From Bacteroidota bacterium (lineage in GTDB: Bacteria; Bacteroidota; Ignavibacteria; Ignavibacteriales; Ignavibacteriaceae): a DNA stretch of 64,000 nucleotides. The position numbers and the translations under genes are program-made. The stretch covers positions 1 through 64,000 of the forward strand of contig JACZTL010000014.1 in the NCBI GenBank assembly GCA_022573715.1, read 5' to 3'. Shown here piece after piece: positions 52,651 through 61,385 of the stretch (the stretch's first letter is position 1; every line of letters begins with the position of its first letter). The notes beneath the pieces were generated by a model that saw only the letters and a program-made list of their open reading frames with translations, did no database searches and had not been told where the DNA came from.

Positions 52651-53661
52651 ATGTATTTAGCAAAATGGTGGGAACCGACAGACAAAAATAAAATTTTATG
52701 CACTCTCTGTCCGCGTTACTGCAAAATTGGTGAAGGTCAACCCGGATTTTGTTATATAAGACAAAATCATAACGGTAAACTATACACAATAGGTTACGGA
52801 AGACCCACAGGTTTTGCAATGGATCCGATTGAAAAAAAGCCGCTTAATCATTTTCTTCCTGGTACGGAGGTCCTTAGCTTTGGCACGGCGGGCTGCAACC
52901 TTGGGTGCAAGTTCTGCCAAAACTGGTCAATAAGCAAAGCAAAACTTGATGATACAAATGCAGTTTCAGCATCTCCCGATGAAGTTGTAAAACTTGCACA
53001 AAAACACTCTACTCCTTCAATTGCTTTTACTTACAACGATCCTACAATATTCGGTGAATATGTGATCGACATTTCCAAAATAGCAAGAGAAGAAAATATA
53101 AAATCAGTAATGGTTACAGCCGGTTACATTGACAAAGAGGCTCGTAAAGATGTTTATAAATATATTGATGCAGCAAATGTTGATTTAAAGGCATTTACAG
53201 AAAAATTTTATTACAAATTAACCTTTTCTCATTTAGATGACGTGCTTGATACATTAATATGGTTAAAAAATGAAACGGATGTTTGGGTTGAAATAACAAC
53301 TTTATTAATTCCTGATGAGAATGATTCAGAAGAGGAAATTAAAAAAGAATGTGACTGGATATTGGAAAATCTCGGAGAAAATGTTCCCCTGCATTTTACC
53401 GCTTTTCATCCCGATTTTAAAATGAGAGATAAAAACAAGACCAATGAAGAGACATTAATTAGAGCTAGAAAAATTGCTATTAATACAGGAATAAATTTTT
53501 GTTATGTCGGAAATATTTATAACAGAGAAGGTCAAACTACCTATTGCCCTAATTGTAAAACCAAACTAATTGAAAGAGATTGGCATTCTGTATTAACAAA
53601 TAATTTAAATGATAATATTTGCCATAAGTGCTCTATCGAAATACCGGGTGTTTTTAATTGA
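52651..53661 (+). CDS. amrS: AmmeMemoRadiSam-type radical SAM protein
   Basis: This 336-residue radical SAM enzyme has the N-terminal Cys cluster CTLCPRYCKIGEGQPGFC. The iron-sulfur motif Cys82-x3-Cys86-x2-Cys89 is in GCNLGCKFCQNW, and NDPTIFGEYVIDISKIA and TAFHPDFKMRD follow. A C-terminal zinc-ribbon has CPNC and CHKC. The family is related to pyruvate formate-lyase activases. AmrS usually occurs with AmrA and AmrB (AMMECR1 and MEMO domains), neither of which is in the window. The reaction is not established. Confidence 0.87.
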   Translation: MYLAKWWEPTDKNKILCTLCPRYCKIGEGQPGFCYIRQNHNGKLYTIGYGRPTGFAMDPIEKKPLNHFLPGTEVLSFGTAGCNLGCKFCQNWSISKAKLDDTNAVSASPDEVVKLAQKHSTPSIAFTYNDPTIFGEYVIDISKIAREENIKSVMVTAGYIDKEARKDVYKYIDAANVDLKAFTEKFYYKLTFSHLDDVLDTLIWLKNETDVWVEITTLLIPDENDSEEEIKKECDWILENLGENVPLHFTAFHPDFKMRDKNKTNEETLIRARKIAINTGINFCYVGNIYNREGQTTYCPNCKTKLIERDWHSVLTNNLNDNICHKCSIEIPGVFN

Positions 53662-53736
53662 TAATATCCAATTCGTTATTCATTCCAATTATTTCTATTT
53701 TAAATAAATTACTTTAAAAACAATTTCTTATAAAAA

Positions 53737-54258
53737 ATGAAAAAGATATTCTTAATTTCAATATCAATTTTAATTGCATTGGTTAGCGTGTTGATTTTAA
53801 ATGAACTTATTAAAGCAGGCGCTGTTTTCTTAATTTACACTCATGATATTTCCTTTTCCCTTAAAGGTATATCACTATACACAGTCTTTACGCTGCCCGA
53901 ATCACATAAATTAATTTATGATACTGTTATTTACTTACTCCCAATTTTCTCAGTTATAATTTTTATAGAATTTTCTGCTTTATTCCTCAGTAAGGTTTAT
54001 AATAACAACATAAGAACCGGACTAATTATTTACCAGATGATAAATATTGGTTATTTAGTAATCACAATACTTCTTAACGCATTATCGGTTATATTAAATA
54101 ATTTTTTAAGCACCGACTGGTCTATGTATGTTTTCGTTTCAGAATACTCATACACAAAATCTTTGTTGATTACATTTTTAACAATTTTTGTAGTTTTTAC
54201 ATACATAAACTTTGCTACAAATAGAATTAAAAAATTTATAACCTTTATAAAGGCTTAA
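53737..54258 (+). CDS. Integral membrane protein of unknown function
   Basis: This 173-residue protein has four predicted transmembrane helices (about residues 3-25, 62-88, 97-122, 145-165) and a Lys-rich C-terminus (TNRIKKFITFIKA). I do not recognise a family. Its strong AT bias and position 18 bases before a short-chain dehydrogenase suggest a two-gene unit, but no functional link is visible. An extracytoplasmic loop lies around residues 26-60 (TLPESHKL). Confidence 0.6.
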   Translation: MKKIFLISISILIALVSVLILNELIKAGAVFLIYTHDISFSLKGISLYTVFTLPESHKLIYDTVIYLLPIFSVIIFIEFSALFLSKVYNNNIRTGLIIYQMINIGYLVITILLNALSVILNNFLSTDWSMYVFVSEYSYTKSLLITFLTIFVVFTYINFATNRIKKFITFIKA

Positions 54259-54276
54259 AAATATTGGAGATAAACT

Positions 54277-55050
54277 TTGGGAAAGTTAGACAATAAAATT
54301 GTTTTTATTACAGGCGCTACTGCAGGTATTGGTAAGGCGTGTGCGTTATCATTTGCGGAAGAAGGTGCAAGTCTTATCCTTTCTGCCAGAAGGAAAAATA
54401 AATTAGATGAATTAAGTAAAAATATAAAATCTAAATACGGAGTAAAAGTTTATTTTTTTGAATTGGATGTCACGAATTCAGAACAAGTAAAAGAAAAAAT
54501 TTCATCATTGCCTGCTGAATGGAAACAAATAGATATTTTAGTAAATAATGCCGGACTAGCTAAAGGATATAGTAAAATAAACGAAGGCAATATTGAAGAC
54601 TGGGAAGCAATGATAGATACAAATATTAAAGGTCTTCTTTATGTTACACGTCAAATATTACCACTAATGATTGAGCGTAAACAAGGACATATTATCAATT
54701 TAGGGTCAATAGCAGGTCACCAGGTTTACCCATACGGAAATGTTTATTGTGCAACAAAATTTGCTGTAAATTCTTTAAGCGAAGCAATAAGAATGGACAC
54801 TCTTGAAAGTAATATTAGGGTAACAAACATAGCCCCCGGACTCGTGGAAACAGAATTCAGCGAAGTAAGATTTAACGGCGATAAGGAACGGGCTAAAAAA
54901 GTTTACAACGGAATTGAACCTCTTACAGGCGAAGACATTGCAGACCTTATTTTATTTGCAGCAACTAGAAAATCTCGTATAAATATTAATGAAATTATTG
55001 TAACACCAACGGCGCAGGCATCAGCAACTCAGGTGTTTAGGAAAGAATAG
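54277..55050 (+). CDS. Short-chain dehydrogenase, YdfG-like
   Basis: This 257-residue NAD(P)-dependent oxidoreductase has the nucleotide motif TGATAGIGKACA, Arg residues in SARRKNKL suggesting NADPH, and NNAGLAKG. The catalytic Ser is in NLGSIAGHQVYPYG and the Tyr-Lys pair in YCATK. VETEFSEVRFNGDKERAKKVYNGIEPL matches the YdfG/3-hydroxy acid dehydrogenase group. The start is TTG at 54277. It is supported by GGAGA at 54266-54270, and the conserved N-terminus leaves no room for a later start. Confidence 0.88.
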   Translation: MGKLDNKIVFITGATAGIGKACALSFAEEGASLILSARRKNKLDELSKNIKSKYGVKVYFFELDVTNSEQVKEKISSLPAEWKQIDILVNNAGLAKGYSKINEGNIEDWEAMIDTNIKGLLYVTRQILPLMIERKQGHIINLGSIAGHQVYPYGNVYCATKFAVNSLSEAIRMDTLESNIRVTNIAPGLVETEFSEVRFNGDKERAKKVYNGIEPLTGEDIADLILFAATRKSRININEIIVTPTAQASATQVFRKE

Positions 55051-55054
55051 AAAA

Positions 55055-56311
55055 TTATTGATTTAAAACTTCGATTAAACCTTTTGCAATATTTTTTCTT
55101 TCGTAAATTTCTATTTTGCTTTTGTCGAATATAAAAGAATTACTCTTTTCAAAAATATTTTCTGCGGAATTGGAATATTTATATAATTTTCCTGCATTTG
55201 TCTCTTCAATAATTCCTTTCACTTCTGCGTTATCATCGCCGAATGCAATTATCGGTTTTCCTATTCTTAAATATTCAAAAAGTTTACCGGGTACGTGTCT
55301 CCTTTCTGTCACACAGACAAGTAAATAAGAAGCCTGTGATAAATGTTTTAACATTTCTTTATAAGAAAGGAAACCAAGGTATTGAGTAAATTCAGTCAAG
55401 CCAATTTCGTTAATCGTTTGTTTTATTGCGGGACCAACAGTACCGATAAATTTGATTTTTATTTTTTCCCCGCTATCAATTTTTCTTTTTAATTCTTTCC
55501 AAAATTCTTTGGGGTTTTGATAATCAAAAATATTACCAGCGTGAACAATTGTTATTTCTTCTGTGTTATCTTTTTCTGTAGTTAAATCTTTAAAATATTT
55601 TTCGCTATACCCCCAGTAAAGAATTTTAGTTTTGCCTTTTAAAAAATCATATTTATTTTTATAATCTTCTTCCATTGTTTTTGTTACAAATATTGCACGT
55701 TTGCAATTATTTAAGACTTTCTTTTCCAAATAGTTGTCTATTGCTAAAGTAATTTTGTTTCTTTTAAAATTTCTATAATATACTATATCAACCCAAGGAT
55801 CAATAAACACAGGTATATGGGGAATTTTAAATTTACTACTTAAACTATTGCCTACTAAATGAGCCGTGTGGGGTGGTCCCACAGATATGATAGCATCAAA
55901 TTTGTTTTTGCTTAAATATTTATTTCCATCATTAACTGCAAACAAACACCAGCCGATTCTTGCATCCGGGATGAACAAGTTCATTCTAATCCAGACAGAA
56001 ATTCTATTGGCTAAACTTTTATTGGATTGGGATATTACTTCTGATGCATTTAATTGTTCATCTTTTGATTTACCTATAAATTTTTTATAAATATTAAAAG
56101 GTTCGAAAGTTTTGGTTTTTATTATTTCCATATTTTCATCAATCTCATTTAACAGGGATTCATCGGGTTCGGTAAATGTTTCTTCTTTTACGGTTAAAAC
56201 ACAGGGCTGCCAGCCGAACCCAGGTAAATGTTTTATCATTTCCAAAGGCCAATGCAATGAAGCTTTTCCCGAAGGCGGCCAATAATATGTTATGAATAAA
56301 ACTTTTTTCAA
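55055..56311 (-). CDS. GT4-like glycosyltransferase
   Basis: This 418-residue protein has a two-domain glycosyltransferase layout. The N-terminal domain has FITYYWPPSGKASLHWPLEMIKHL and AIISVGPPHTAHLVG. The C-terminal domain has ITIVHAGNIFDYQNP, LGFLSYKEMLKHLSQASYLLVC and the sugar-nucleotide motif GKLFEYLRIGKPIIAFG near residue 350. It probably acts at the membrane on polysaccharide or lipid acceptors. It is convergent with the dehydrogenase (four-base gap) and diverges from the polyketide cluster by 87 bases, so it is not clearly part of that cluster. Confidence 0.85.
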   Translation of the reverse strand: MKKVLFITYYWPPSGKASLHWPLEMIKHLPGFGWQPCVLTVKEETFTEPDESLLNEIDENMEIIKTKTFEPFNIYKKFIGKSKDEQLNASEVISQSNKSLANRISVWIRMNLFIPDARIGWCLFAVNDGNKYLSKNKFDAIISVGPPHTAHLVGNSLSSKFKIPHIPVFIDPWVDIVYYRNFKRNKITLAIDNYLEKKVLNNCKRAIFVTKTMEEDYKNKYDFLKGKTKILYWGYSEKYFKDLTTEKDNTEEITIVHAGNIFDYQNPKEFWKELKRKIDSGEKIKIKFIGTVGPAIKQTINEIGLTEFTQYLGFLSYKEMLKHLSQASYLLVCVTERRHVPGKLFEYLRIGKPIIAFGDDNAEVKGIIEETNAGKLYKYSNSAENIFEKSNSFIFDKSKIEIYERKNIAKGLIEVLNQ

Positions 56312-56398
56312 ACGATCATCAATAGAAAAAGATAAATTTATATTTATATATAATTTAATATCTTTTTACTATATTAAGTAAAATTAAAGGATAAAATA

Positions 56399-57493
56399 AT
56401 GCTAGTTAATATTTCTATTGCTTTGCCACCTTACAAATCCTCACAGCAAAACACAATTAAAGAACTTAAAAACAGAATTGGTGAAAATGAAAAAGCTATA
56501 AGAATAATAAACTCAGTATCCAGTAACTCAGAGATTGACACTCGTTATTTTGTGGTACCAGATGCAAGTGAAATTAAGGAGGAAAAATTTTATTCCAAAA
56601 ACGGTAATTATCATGTGCCTGATACTTCAACTAGAATGAAAGAATATGAAAAATGGGCTAAACTATTAAGCGTACAATCAGTAGCAAATCTTCTAACTGA
56701 AAACAATATTGACCCTCAAACTATCAACAGACTAATTACAGTTTCCTGTACCGGTTTTTTTGCTCCCGGGTTAGATTATCATTTAATAAATACTTTAAAT
56801 CTTCCGCGTAATATAAAAAAAACAAATATCGGCTTTATGGGATGTGCGGCTTCGGTTAATGCCTTTAACTGTGTGCTGGAATCTATTGAATCTTCAAATG
56901 AAAAAGATAATAATATTTTAATGCTGTCAGTAGAACTGTGCAGTCTTCATCTTCATACCGATGCCACTATAGATAATATTATTTCAAACATAATTTTTGC
57001 AGACGGTTGTGCATCTGCTTTTTTTACTGACTCAACAAAATATTCAAGTCTTTCAAAATTAAAATTAATCAATACATTTTCAATCTTGTTCGATAATTCT
57101 CATAACATGATGGGTTGGCTGGTAGGTAATTTCGGTTTCGAAATGATGCTTTCGCATAAGTTACCGAAAATTATTTTAGAAACAGCGGTACCAAAGTTAA
57201 AAGAAATTTTATCGAATAACGGAATTAGAATAAACGAAATTAAACATTGGGTTTTACATCCCGGTGGTAAAGCAATATTGGATGCGCTGCAGGACGGACT
57301 AAATCTTACAGATGAATTGATGCACCCATCAAGAAAAATATTAAGAAATTTTGGTAATATGTCATCTTCCACTATTCTTTTTATTCTAAAAGAAATATTG
57401 GATACTAAAACAATTAACAAGAATGATCTTTGCTGTGTAGTTGCATTTGGTCCTGGTCTTGTTATGGAAATTGCATTGTTTAAAGGAATTTGA
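56399..57493 (+). CDS. Type III polyketide synthase
   Basis: Type III synthases condense malonyl-CoA onto acyl-CoA starters in a single homodimeric site. The 364-residue protein has the catalytic triad Cys149 (GFMGCAASVNAF), His287 (HWVLHPGGKAIL) and Asn320 (RNFGNMSSSTI). VSCTGFFAPGLDYHLI near residue 116 and AFGPGLVMEIALF at the end are chalcone-synthase-family hallmarks. The presence of Asn separates it from FabH-like enzymes without this loop. It is coupled to the methyltransferase (TGATG overlap). The starter and product are unknown; alkylpyrone or alkylresorcinol lipids are the usual bacterial products. Confidence 0.92.
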   Translation: MLVNISIALPPYKSSQQNTIKELKNRIGENEKAIRIINSVSSNSEIDTRYFVVPDASEIKEEKFYSKNGNYHVPDTSTRMKEYEKWAKLLSVQSVANLLTENNIDPQTINRLITVSCTGFFAPGLDYHLINTLNLPRNIKKTNIGFMGCAASVNAFNCVLESIESSNEKDNNILMLSVELCSLHLHTDATIDNIISNIIFADGCASAFFTDSTKYSSLSKLKLINTFSILFDNSHNMMGWLVGNFGFEMMLSHKLPKIILETAVPKLKEILSNNGIRINEIKHWVLHPGGKAILDALQDGLNLTDELMHPSRKILRNFGNMSSSTILFILKEILDTKTINKNDLCCVVAFGPGLVMEIALFKGI

Positions 57494-58161
57494 TGTTTCT
57501 TAAAAGAAGTTACACTAAAGAAATAATGGATGATTTTTCAATTAAAGACAAAAGAATTGATAAAGCATTAAATGAGTTAAAAGTAATAAATAAATTTCTA
57601 GGGGGAAATAATGTTTCAAAAACGGGTATTAATAAATTAATGTATTGCTATGATGAAAATTTTAGGATATTAGATTTGGGGGGAGGTGGTTCTGATAATC
57701 TTTATTATTTAAAAAATAGTTCCGCTAAAATATACGATGTAGATTTAAATATGCGTGCTTGTGAATTTGTAAAAAAAAATAAACTTGTGTTAAATGTTAT
57801 TTGTGCAAATGCATTAAAACTTCCATTAAAATACAAACAAATTAATATAACGCACGTCTCTTTGTTTTTTCATCATTTTACTCAGAAAGAAATAATAAAT
57901 ATTCTAAACTCTTTAAAACAAATATCAACAAATGGTATTGTTATTAATGATTTAAGAAGAACGGTATTTGCACTTTTGGGAATAAAATTATTGACATTTA
58001 TCTTTTCTAAAAGCGATATGGTAAAAAACGATGCCCCGCTTTCTGTTAAAAGAGGTTTTTTAAAATCAGAACTAAAAAATATTTTAAATAAATGTGGCTT
58101 TCATAAATATGAAATACATCGCAAGTGGGCATTTAGATGGTTAGTAATAATATATTTATAG
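57493..58161 (+). CDS. SAM-dependent methyltransferase of the polyketide cluster
   Basis: This class I methyltransferase has the SAM motif RILDLGGGGSDNLYYL near residue 55. KIYDVDLNMRACEF follows as motif II, then NALKLPLKYKQINITHVSLFFHHF as motif III. The C-terminal half (TNGIVINDLRRTVFALLGIKLLTF) resembles enzymes acting on small aromatic or lipid substrates. The ATG at 57493 overlaps the synthase stop as TGATG. It probably methylates the polyketide product, inferred from the operon only. Confidence 0.85.
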   Translation: MFLKRSYTKEIMDDFSIKDKRIDKALNELKVINKFLGGNNVSKTGINKLMYCYDENFRILDLGGGGSDNLYYLKNSSAKIYDVDLNMRACEFVKKNKLVLNVICANALKLPLKYKQINITHVSLFFHHFTQKEIINILNSLKQISTNGIVINDLRRTVFALLGIKLLTFIFSKSDMVKNDAPLSVKRGFLKSELKNILNKCGFHKYEIHRKWAFRWLVIIYL

Positions 58162-58168
58162 AATATTA

Positions 58169-59323
58169 ATGGATTATGATATTTCAATAGTTGGTGGTGG
58201 TCCAGCAGGTTCAACAGCAGCATTACTGCTTACAAAAAGTGGTTTTAATGTTTCATTATTTGAAAAGAAAAGTTTCCCACGTGAAGTTTTATGCGGAGAA
58301 TTTCTTTCATTTGAAGTAACAAAAATTCTTAAAAGTTTAAATCTATTCGATGATTTTCTCCAACTTCAACCAAAACCCGTAAATAATTTATCTCTTTTTT
58401 TTAATGATGGAAAAAAAATAAACACTTCTTTAAACTTTCAGGCTTATGCACTTAAGCGTTCTGTATTTGATAAATTTCTTTTAGATTCAGCAATAAATGC
58501 CGGTGTCAACGTTCATCAACCATCAGTAGTTAGAAATATCATTAATCAATCAGATCATTATATATTAAATACAACTGATGAACTGGGAAATGTAAATAAA
58601 ATATCCTCAAAATACGTTATTGCAGCATATGGCAAATCCGGTTTACTTGATAAAAAATTAAACCGTAGTTTCGCCGGTGAGAAAACTTTTTTAAACGGTG
58701 TAAAATATCACATCGAGAATAATTTTTTTAATGATCTTAAACAGAATGAAATAAAAATGTTCGTTTCAAAGGGAATTTATTGTGGTATAAATACTGTAAA
58801 CAAAAATGAAACTACTGTTTGTTTTTTAGAAAATAGAAAAAAAATTCAAGGATCTGCTAAAGAGCATTTGATAGAACTTTTCTTTAAAAAACATAAGTTA
58901 TTCAATCCGTTTAAAGATGTTTTTCGGAATAAAATATTTTCACAACCTGTTTACGGTACGGGAAACATTTTCTTCGGAAAAAAGAATATAGTAGAAAATG
59001 GAATTTACATGATTGGAGATGCTGCAAGAGTGATTGCTCCTCTTTCTGGTGACGGAATTGGTATTGCGATGGAATCTGCAATGCTCATATCCAAAATATT
59101 ACTTGGACAAAGAGAGAATAACTTAAGCAAAGAAGAAACAGAAAAGATTTATTTGAATGATTGGACAAAAATGTTTCGTTCAAGATTGCAAATAGCTTTG
59201 ATTATTCAAAATATTGCGCTCAATGACAGTGCGCAAAAAATTGGTTTTATAATATTTAGCAAATTTCCTTCTCTATCACATTTGCTAATTAAACGTACAA
59301 GAAATTTGCAAAGTAATATTTAA
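58169..59323 (+). CDS. FAD-dependent oxidoreductase of the polyketide cluster
   Basis: This 384-residue flavoprotein has the FAD motif DISIVGGGPAGSTAALLL. CGEFLSFEV near residue 42 and GDAARVIAPLSGDGIGIAMESAMLI near 285 follow. These belong to the geranylgeranyl-reductase/FixC-like and aromatic hydroxylase superfamily. It starts seven bases after the methyltransferase. In the known Streptomyces srsABC operon a flavoprotein hydroxylase follows a type III synthase and a methyltransferase, so hydroxylation of a phenolic lipid is a reasonable guess. Reduction of an isoprenoid chain is the alternative. Confidence 0.87.
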   Translation: MDYDISIVGGGPAGSTAALLLTKSGFNVSLFEKKSFPREVLCGEFLSFEVTKILKSLNLFDDFLQLQPKPVNNLSLFFNDGKKINTSLNFQAYALKRSVFDKFLLDSAINAGVNVHQPSVVRNIINQSDHYILNTTDELGNVNKISSKYVIAAYGKSGLLDKKLNRSFAGEKTFLNGVKYHIENNFFNDLKQNEIKMFVSKGIYCGINTVNKNETTVCFLENRKKIQGSAKEHLIELFFKKHKLFNPFKDVFRNKIFSQPVYGTGNIFFGKKNIVENGIYMIGDAARVIAPLSGDGIGIAMESAMLISKILLGQRENNLSKEETEKIYLNDWTKMFRSRLQIALIIQNIALNDSAQKIGFIIFSKFPSLSHLLIKRTRNLQSNI

Positions 59324-59393
59324 TATCTGTTTTTATAACTATCATCTAATTATATTTGTAATAAATGATTTTATTTTTTATTAAAAAGCTGTT

Positions 59394-59768
59394 ATGAAAT
59401 TACAATCAAAAAGCATTGATAAATTTATTGTAATTGGGGATAGGGTTTTAATTAGACCTCAGGAAGCATTCGATAAAACATCAAGCGGTTTATATTTGCC
59501 CCCTGGAGTTTCTGAAAAGGAAAAAGTGCAAAGCGGCTATGTATTAAAGGTAGGTCCCGGCTACCCTATACCCGCCCAAATCGATGATGAACCATGGAAA
59601 GATTACGAAGAACAAATAAGTTATATTCCATTACAAATTACAGAAGGCGATCTTGCTATTTTTTTAAGAAAAGATGCTTACGAAATAAATTTCGAAAATG
59701 AAAAATTTCTTATTGTTCCTCAATCTTCTGTTTTGATGTTAATAAGAAATGATGATCATTATGCTTAA
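59394..59768 (+). CDS. GroES-like co-chaperonin domain protein
   Basis: This 124-residue protein has the Cpn10 layout. FIVIGDRVLIRPQEAFDKTSSGLYLPPG is the opening strand pair, then EKVQSGYVLKVGPGYP, then DLAIFLRKDAYEINFENEKFLIVPQSSVLMLI. It is longer than classical GroES (about 97 residues) because of an insertion around residues 62-84 (IDDEPWKDYEEQISYI). No groEL is next to it. It could be a divergent paralogue with another partner. The 70-base gap after the polyketide cluster leaves co-transcription possible. Confidence 0.83.
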   Translation: MKLQSKSIDKFIVIGDRVLIRPQEAFDKTSSGLYLPPGVSEKEKVQSGYVLKVGPGYPIPAQIDDEPWKDYEEQISYIPLQITEGDLAIFLRKDAYEINFENEKFLIVPQSSVLMLIRNDDHYA

Positions 59769-59812
59769 GTAGTTATTTGTAAAAAGATTTATTTGCGCAG
59801 ACTCAACTATTA

Positions 59813-60823
59813 TCATTCCCACCAACTTAAGATTTTAAATCTAGATGATTTTATTTTTGCTTTAAGGTTGTCAATAGCCTGTGTACTATAATATATTTTT
59901 GCATTTCCTGTTGCCTGCATATCAATACTATTTCCGACAAAAATAGCAGCACCAATAATTCCGGAATTTCCTGTGGTTTTAGTTTCTACAGATGACTGAC
60001 CGTATGCAATAACAAGACCGTGAAAAGTGAAATTTCCGGACATTTCTAAATTTCCGTTTATAATTAAAATTCCATATCCGTAAGCGCTTCCTGTAAAATG
60101 TACATCACCTGTTATATAAGTAATCAATGGTTCAGATTTAGTGCCAAAGACACTCCCAGTAGAATAGGTCCCTGAAGAAAGTGTAATATCTGCAGCAAAA
60201 ATAAAATTTTCTGATATTTCCAACCAATTGGTTGTATCTTGCACAACACCAACGCTTGGTGCACCTCCAGCTCCTTGTATTGAATTATTGATTTTAGATT
60301 TAATATTATCGATTATGTAAGCACTATCAGCCTGAGTATCTACCCCGATTCCAGGTAAGGGAAAACCCGGAATTTCACTTCCGTCAATGTCATGATCATT
60401 TCCATTTATGTCTATATTTCCATGTAGGTTTATATTAAGATTGTTTGATGACACATAAAGCGCTGAATTTACATCAGGTACAATGATTGCATCTCTTTTG
60501 GCTTTAACTATTGTTGTATGACTGTTTCCATTAAAATGCCCAATAGATTTGATGGTTAGTAATGAATCACTTCCATGAATATAAATATCATAATTCCCAT
60601 TCATTAGAGTATTATTTAAATAATTACCCATTAAAGTTTTATTTCTTCTTATTTTTTCCAGATATATTTCTACGCCTGAATTGGCAATAAGTCTTGTTTG
60701 AGTATTGACAAAAGAATTGATTGTGCCCTGTAATCCTATTTCCGAATTTTTATTAAGACTAATTATTAATATTGAAATTATTATAGAAACTCCCATTGAC
60801 AGTATTATGATTAATTTCCCCAT
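59813..60823 (-). CDS. PilX-like minor-pilin-type protein
   Basis: This 336-residue protein has one N-terminal hydrophobic helix (LIIILSMGVSIIISILIISL). A stretch resembling PilX N-terminal regions follows (QTRLIANSGVEIYLEKIRRNKT). A beta-rich domain has INLHGNIDINGNDHDIDG and YGYGILIINGNLEMSGNFTFHGLVIAYG, like the carbohydrate-repeat region of pilus-assembly PilX proteins. No canonical prepilin cleavage site with Glu at +5 is seen, so it may not be processed like a pilin. It is the third gene of the operon, one base after its upstream neighbour. It probably acts at the tip of a pilus-like or type II secretion-like fibre. Confidence 0.6.
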   Translation of the reverse strand: MGKLIIILSMGVSIIISILIISLNKNSEIGLQGTINSFVNTQTRLIANSGVEIYLEKIRRNKTLMGNYLNNTLMNGNYDIYIHGSDSLLTIKSIGHFNGNSHTTIVKAKRDAIIVPDVNSALYVSSNNLNINLHGNIDINGNDHDIDGSEIPGFPLPGIGVDTQADSAYIIDNIKSKINNSIQGAGGAPSVGVVQDTTNWLEISENFIFAADITLSSGTYSTGSVFGTKSEPLITYITGDVHFTGSAYGYGILIINGNLEMSGNFTFHGLVIAYGQSSVETKTTGNSGIIGAAIFVGNSIDMQATGNAKIYYSTQAIDNLKAKIKSSRFKILSWWE

Positions 60824-60824
60824 A

Positions 60825-61385
60825 TCAAATGTTCCTTGGATTTATTGAAAGCTCCCAATAAGTAAAAAGGTATTTACTTTGTTGTTCTTCGTTTACAACC
60901 ACTGGAGATTCTACCCATATCTCAGCAGTTATATATTTTATATTGCCAAGCACTGTGGTTGTAGTACCATCAATTGCTTTATATGAAAATTTTATGTCCG
61001 TTATACCAAGTGAAGGTCCTTTGGAAGTATCACTATTTATTACTCTATATAATATTTTATCATTCGGGTTTTCTGTATTTAATACCTCCGTTGAATCGCT
61101 TAAAAAATAAGATAATGTATCTATAACTCCATTTGAATCAACATCTGCTATAAATTTTATTTCGTTTGAAAGTGCAGTAATTATAGAAGTTCCACTATAA
61201 CCAAATCCAATTTTCCTAAAATCATTTTCAATTATATCCGAAAGAGTTTTTGCATCCAGACTTAACTTCAAATTTGAATTAGACTTAAAACGAATCTGGG
61301 ATGAATAAATATTTAAATTAGTAATGCTAAGCATCACAAAGCCGGCAATTACAAAAGCACTCAATAAATCAATTATTTTATCCAT
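60825..61385 (-). CDS. PilW-like minor-pilin-type protein
   Basis: This 186-residue protein has an N-terminal hydrophobic helix (LLSAFVIAGFVMLSITNLNIY). LSLDAKTLSDIIENDFRKIGFGYSG follows, a pattern that recalls the PilW N-terminal helix in which a conserved Asp/Arg pair precedes a Gly-rich turn. The rest is a beta domain with ADVDSNGVIDTLSYFLSD, similar to the DxDxNG loops seen in PilW proteins. No prepilin peptidase motif with Glu at +5 is evident. It overlaps its upstream neighbour by one base (TAATG). Confidence 0.6.
   Translation of the reverse strand: MDKIIDLLSAFVIAGFVMLSITNLNIYSSQIRFKSNSNLKLSLDAKTLSDIIENDFRKIGFGYSGTSIITALSNEIKFIADVDSNGVIDTLSYFLSDSTEVLNTENPNDKILYRVINSDTSKGPSLGITDIKFSYKAIDGTTTTVLGNIKYITAEIWVESPVVVNEEQQSKYLFTYWELSINPRNI

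Noticed and set aside
52651-53661. Pyruvate formate-lyase activating enzyme.
   Set aside because: The N-terminal CTLCPRYC cluster and the C-terminal CPNC/CHKC ribbon fit the AmrS family, and no formate lyase gene is adjacent.
56399-57493. FabH-type 3-oxoacyl-ACP synthase III.
   Set aside because: The C-terminal GFGPG-like loop (AFGPGLVMEIA), VSCTGFFAPG and the FGNMSS context fit type III polyketide synthases better.
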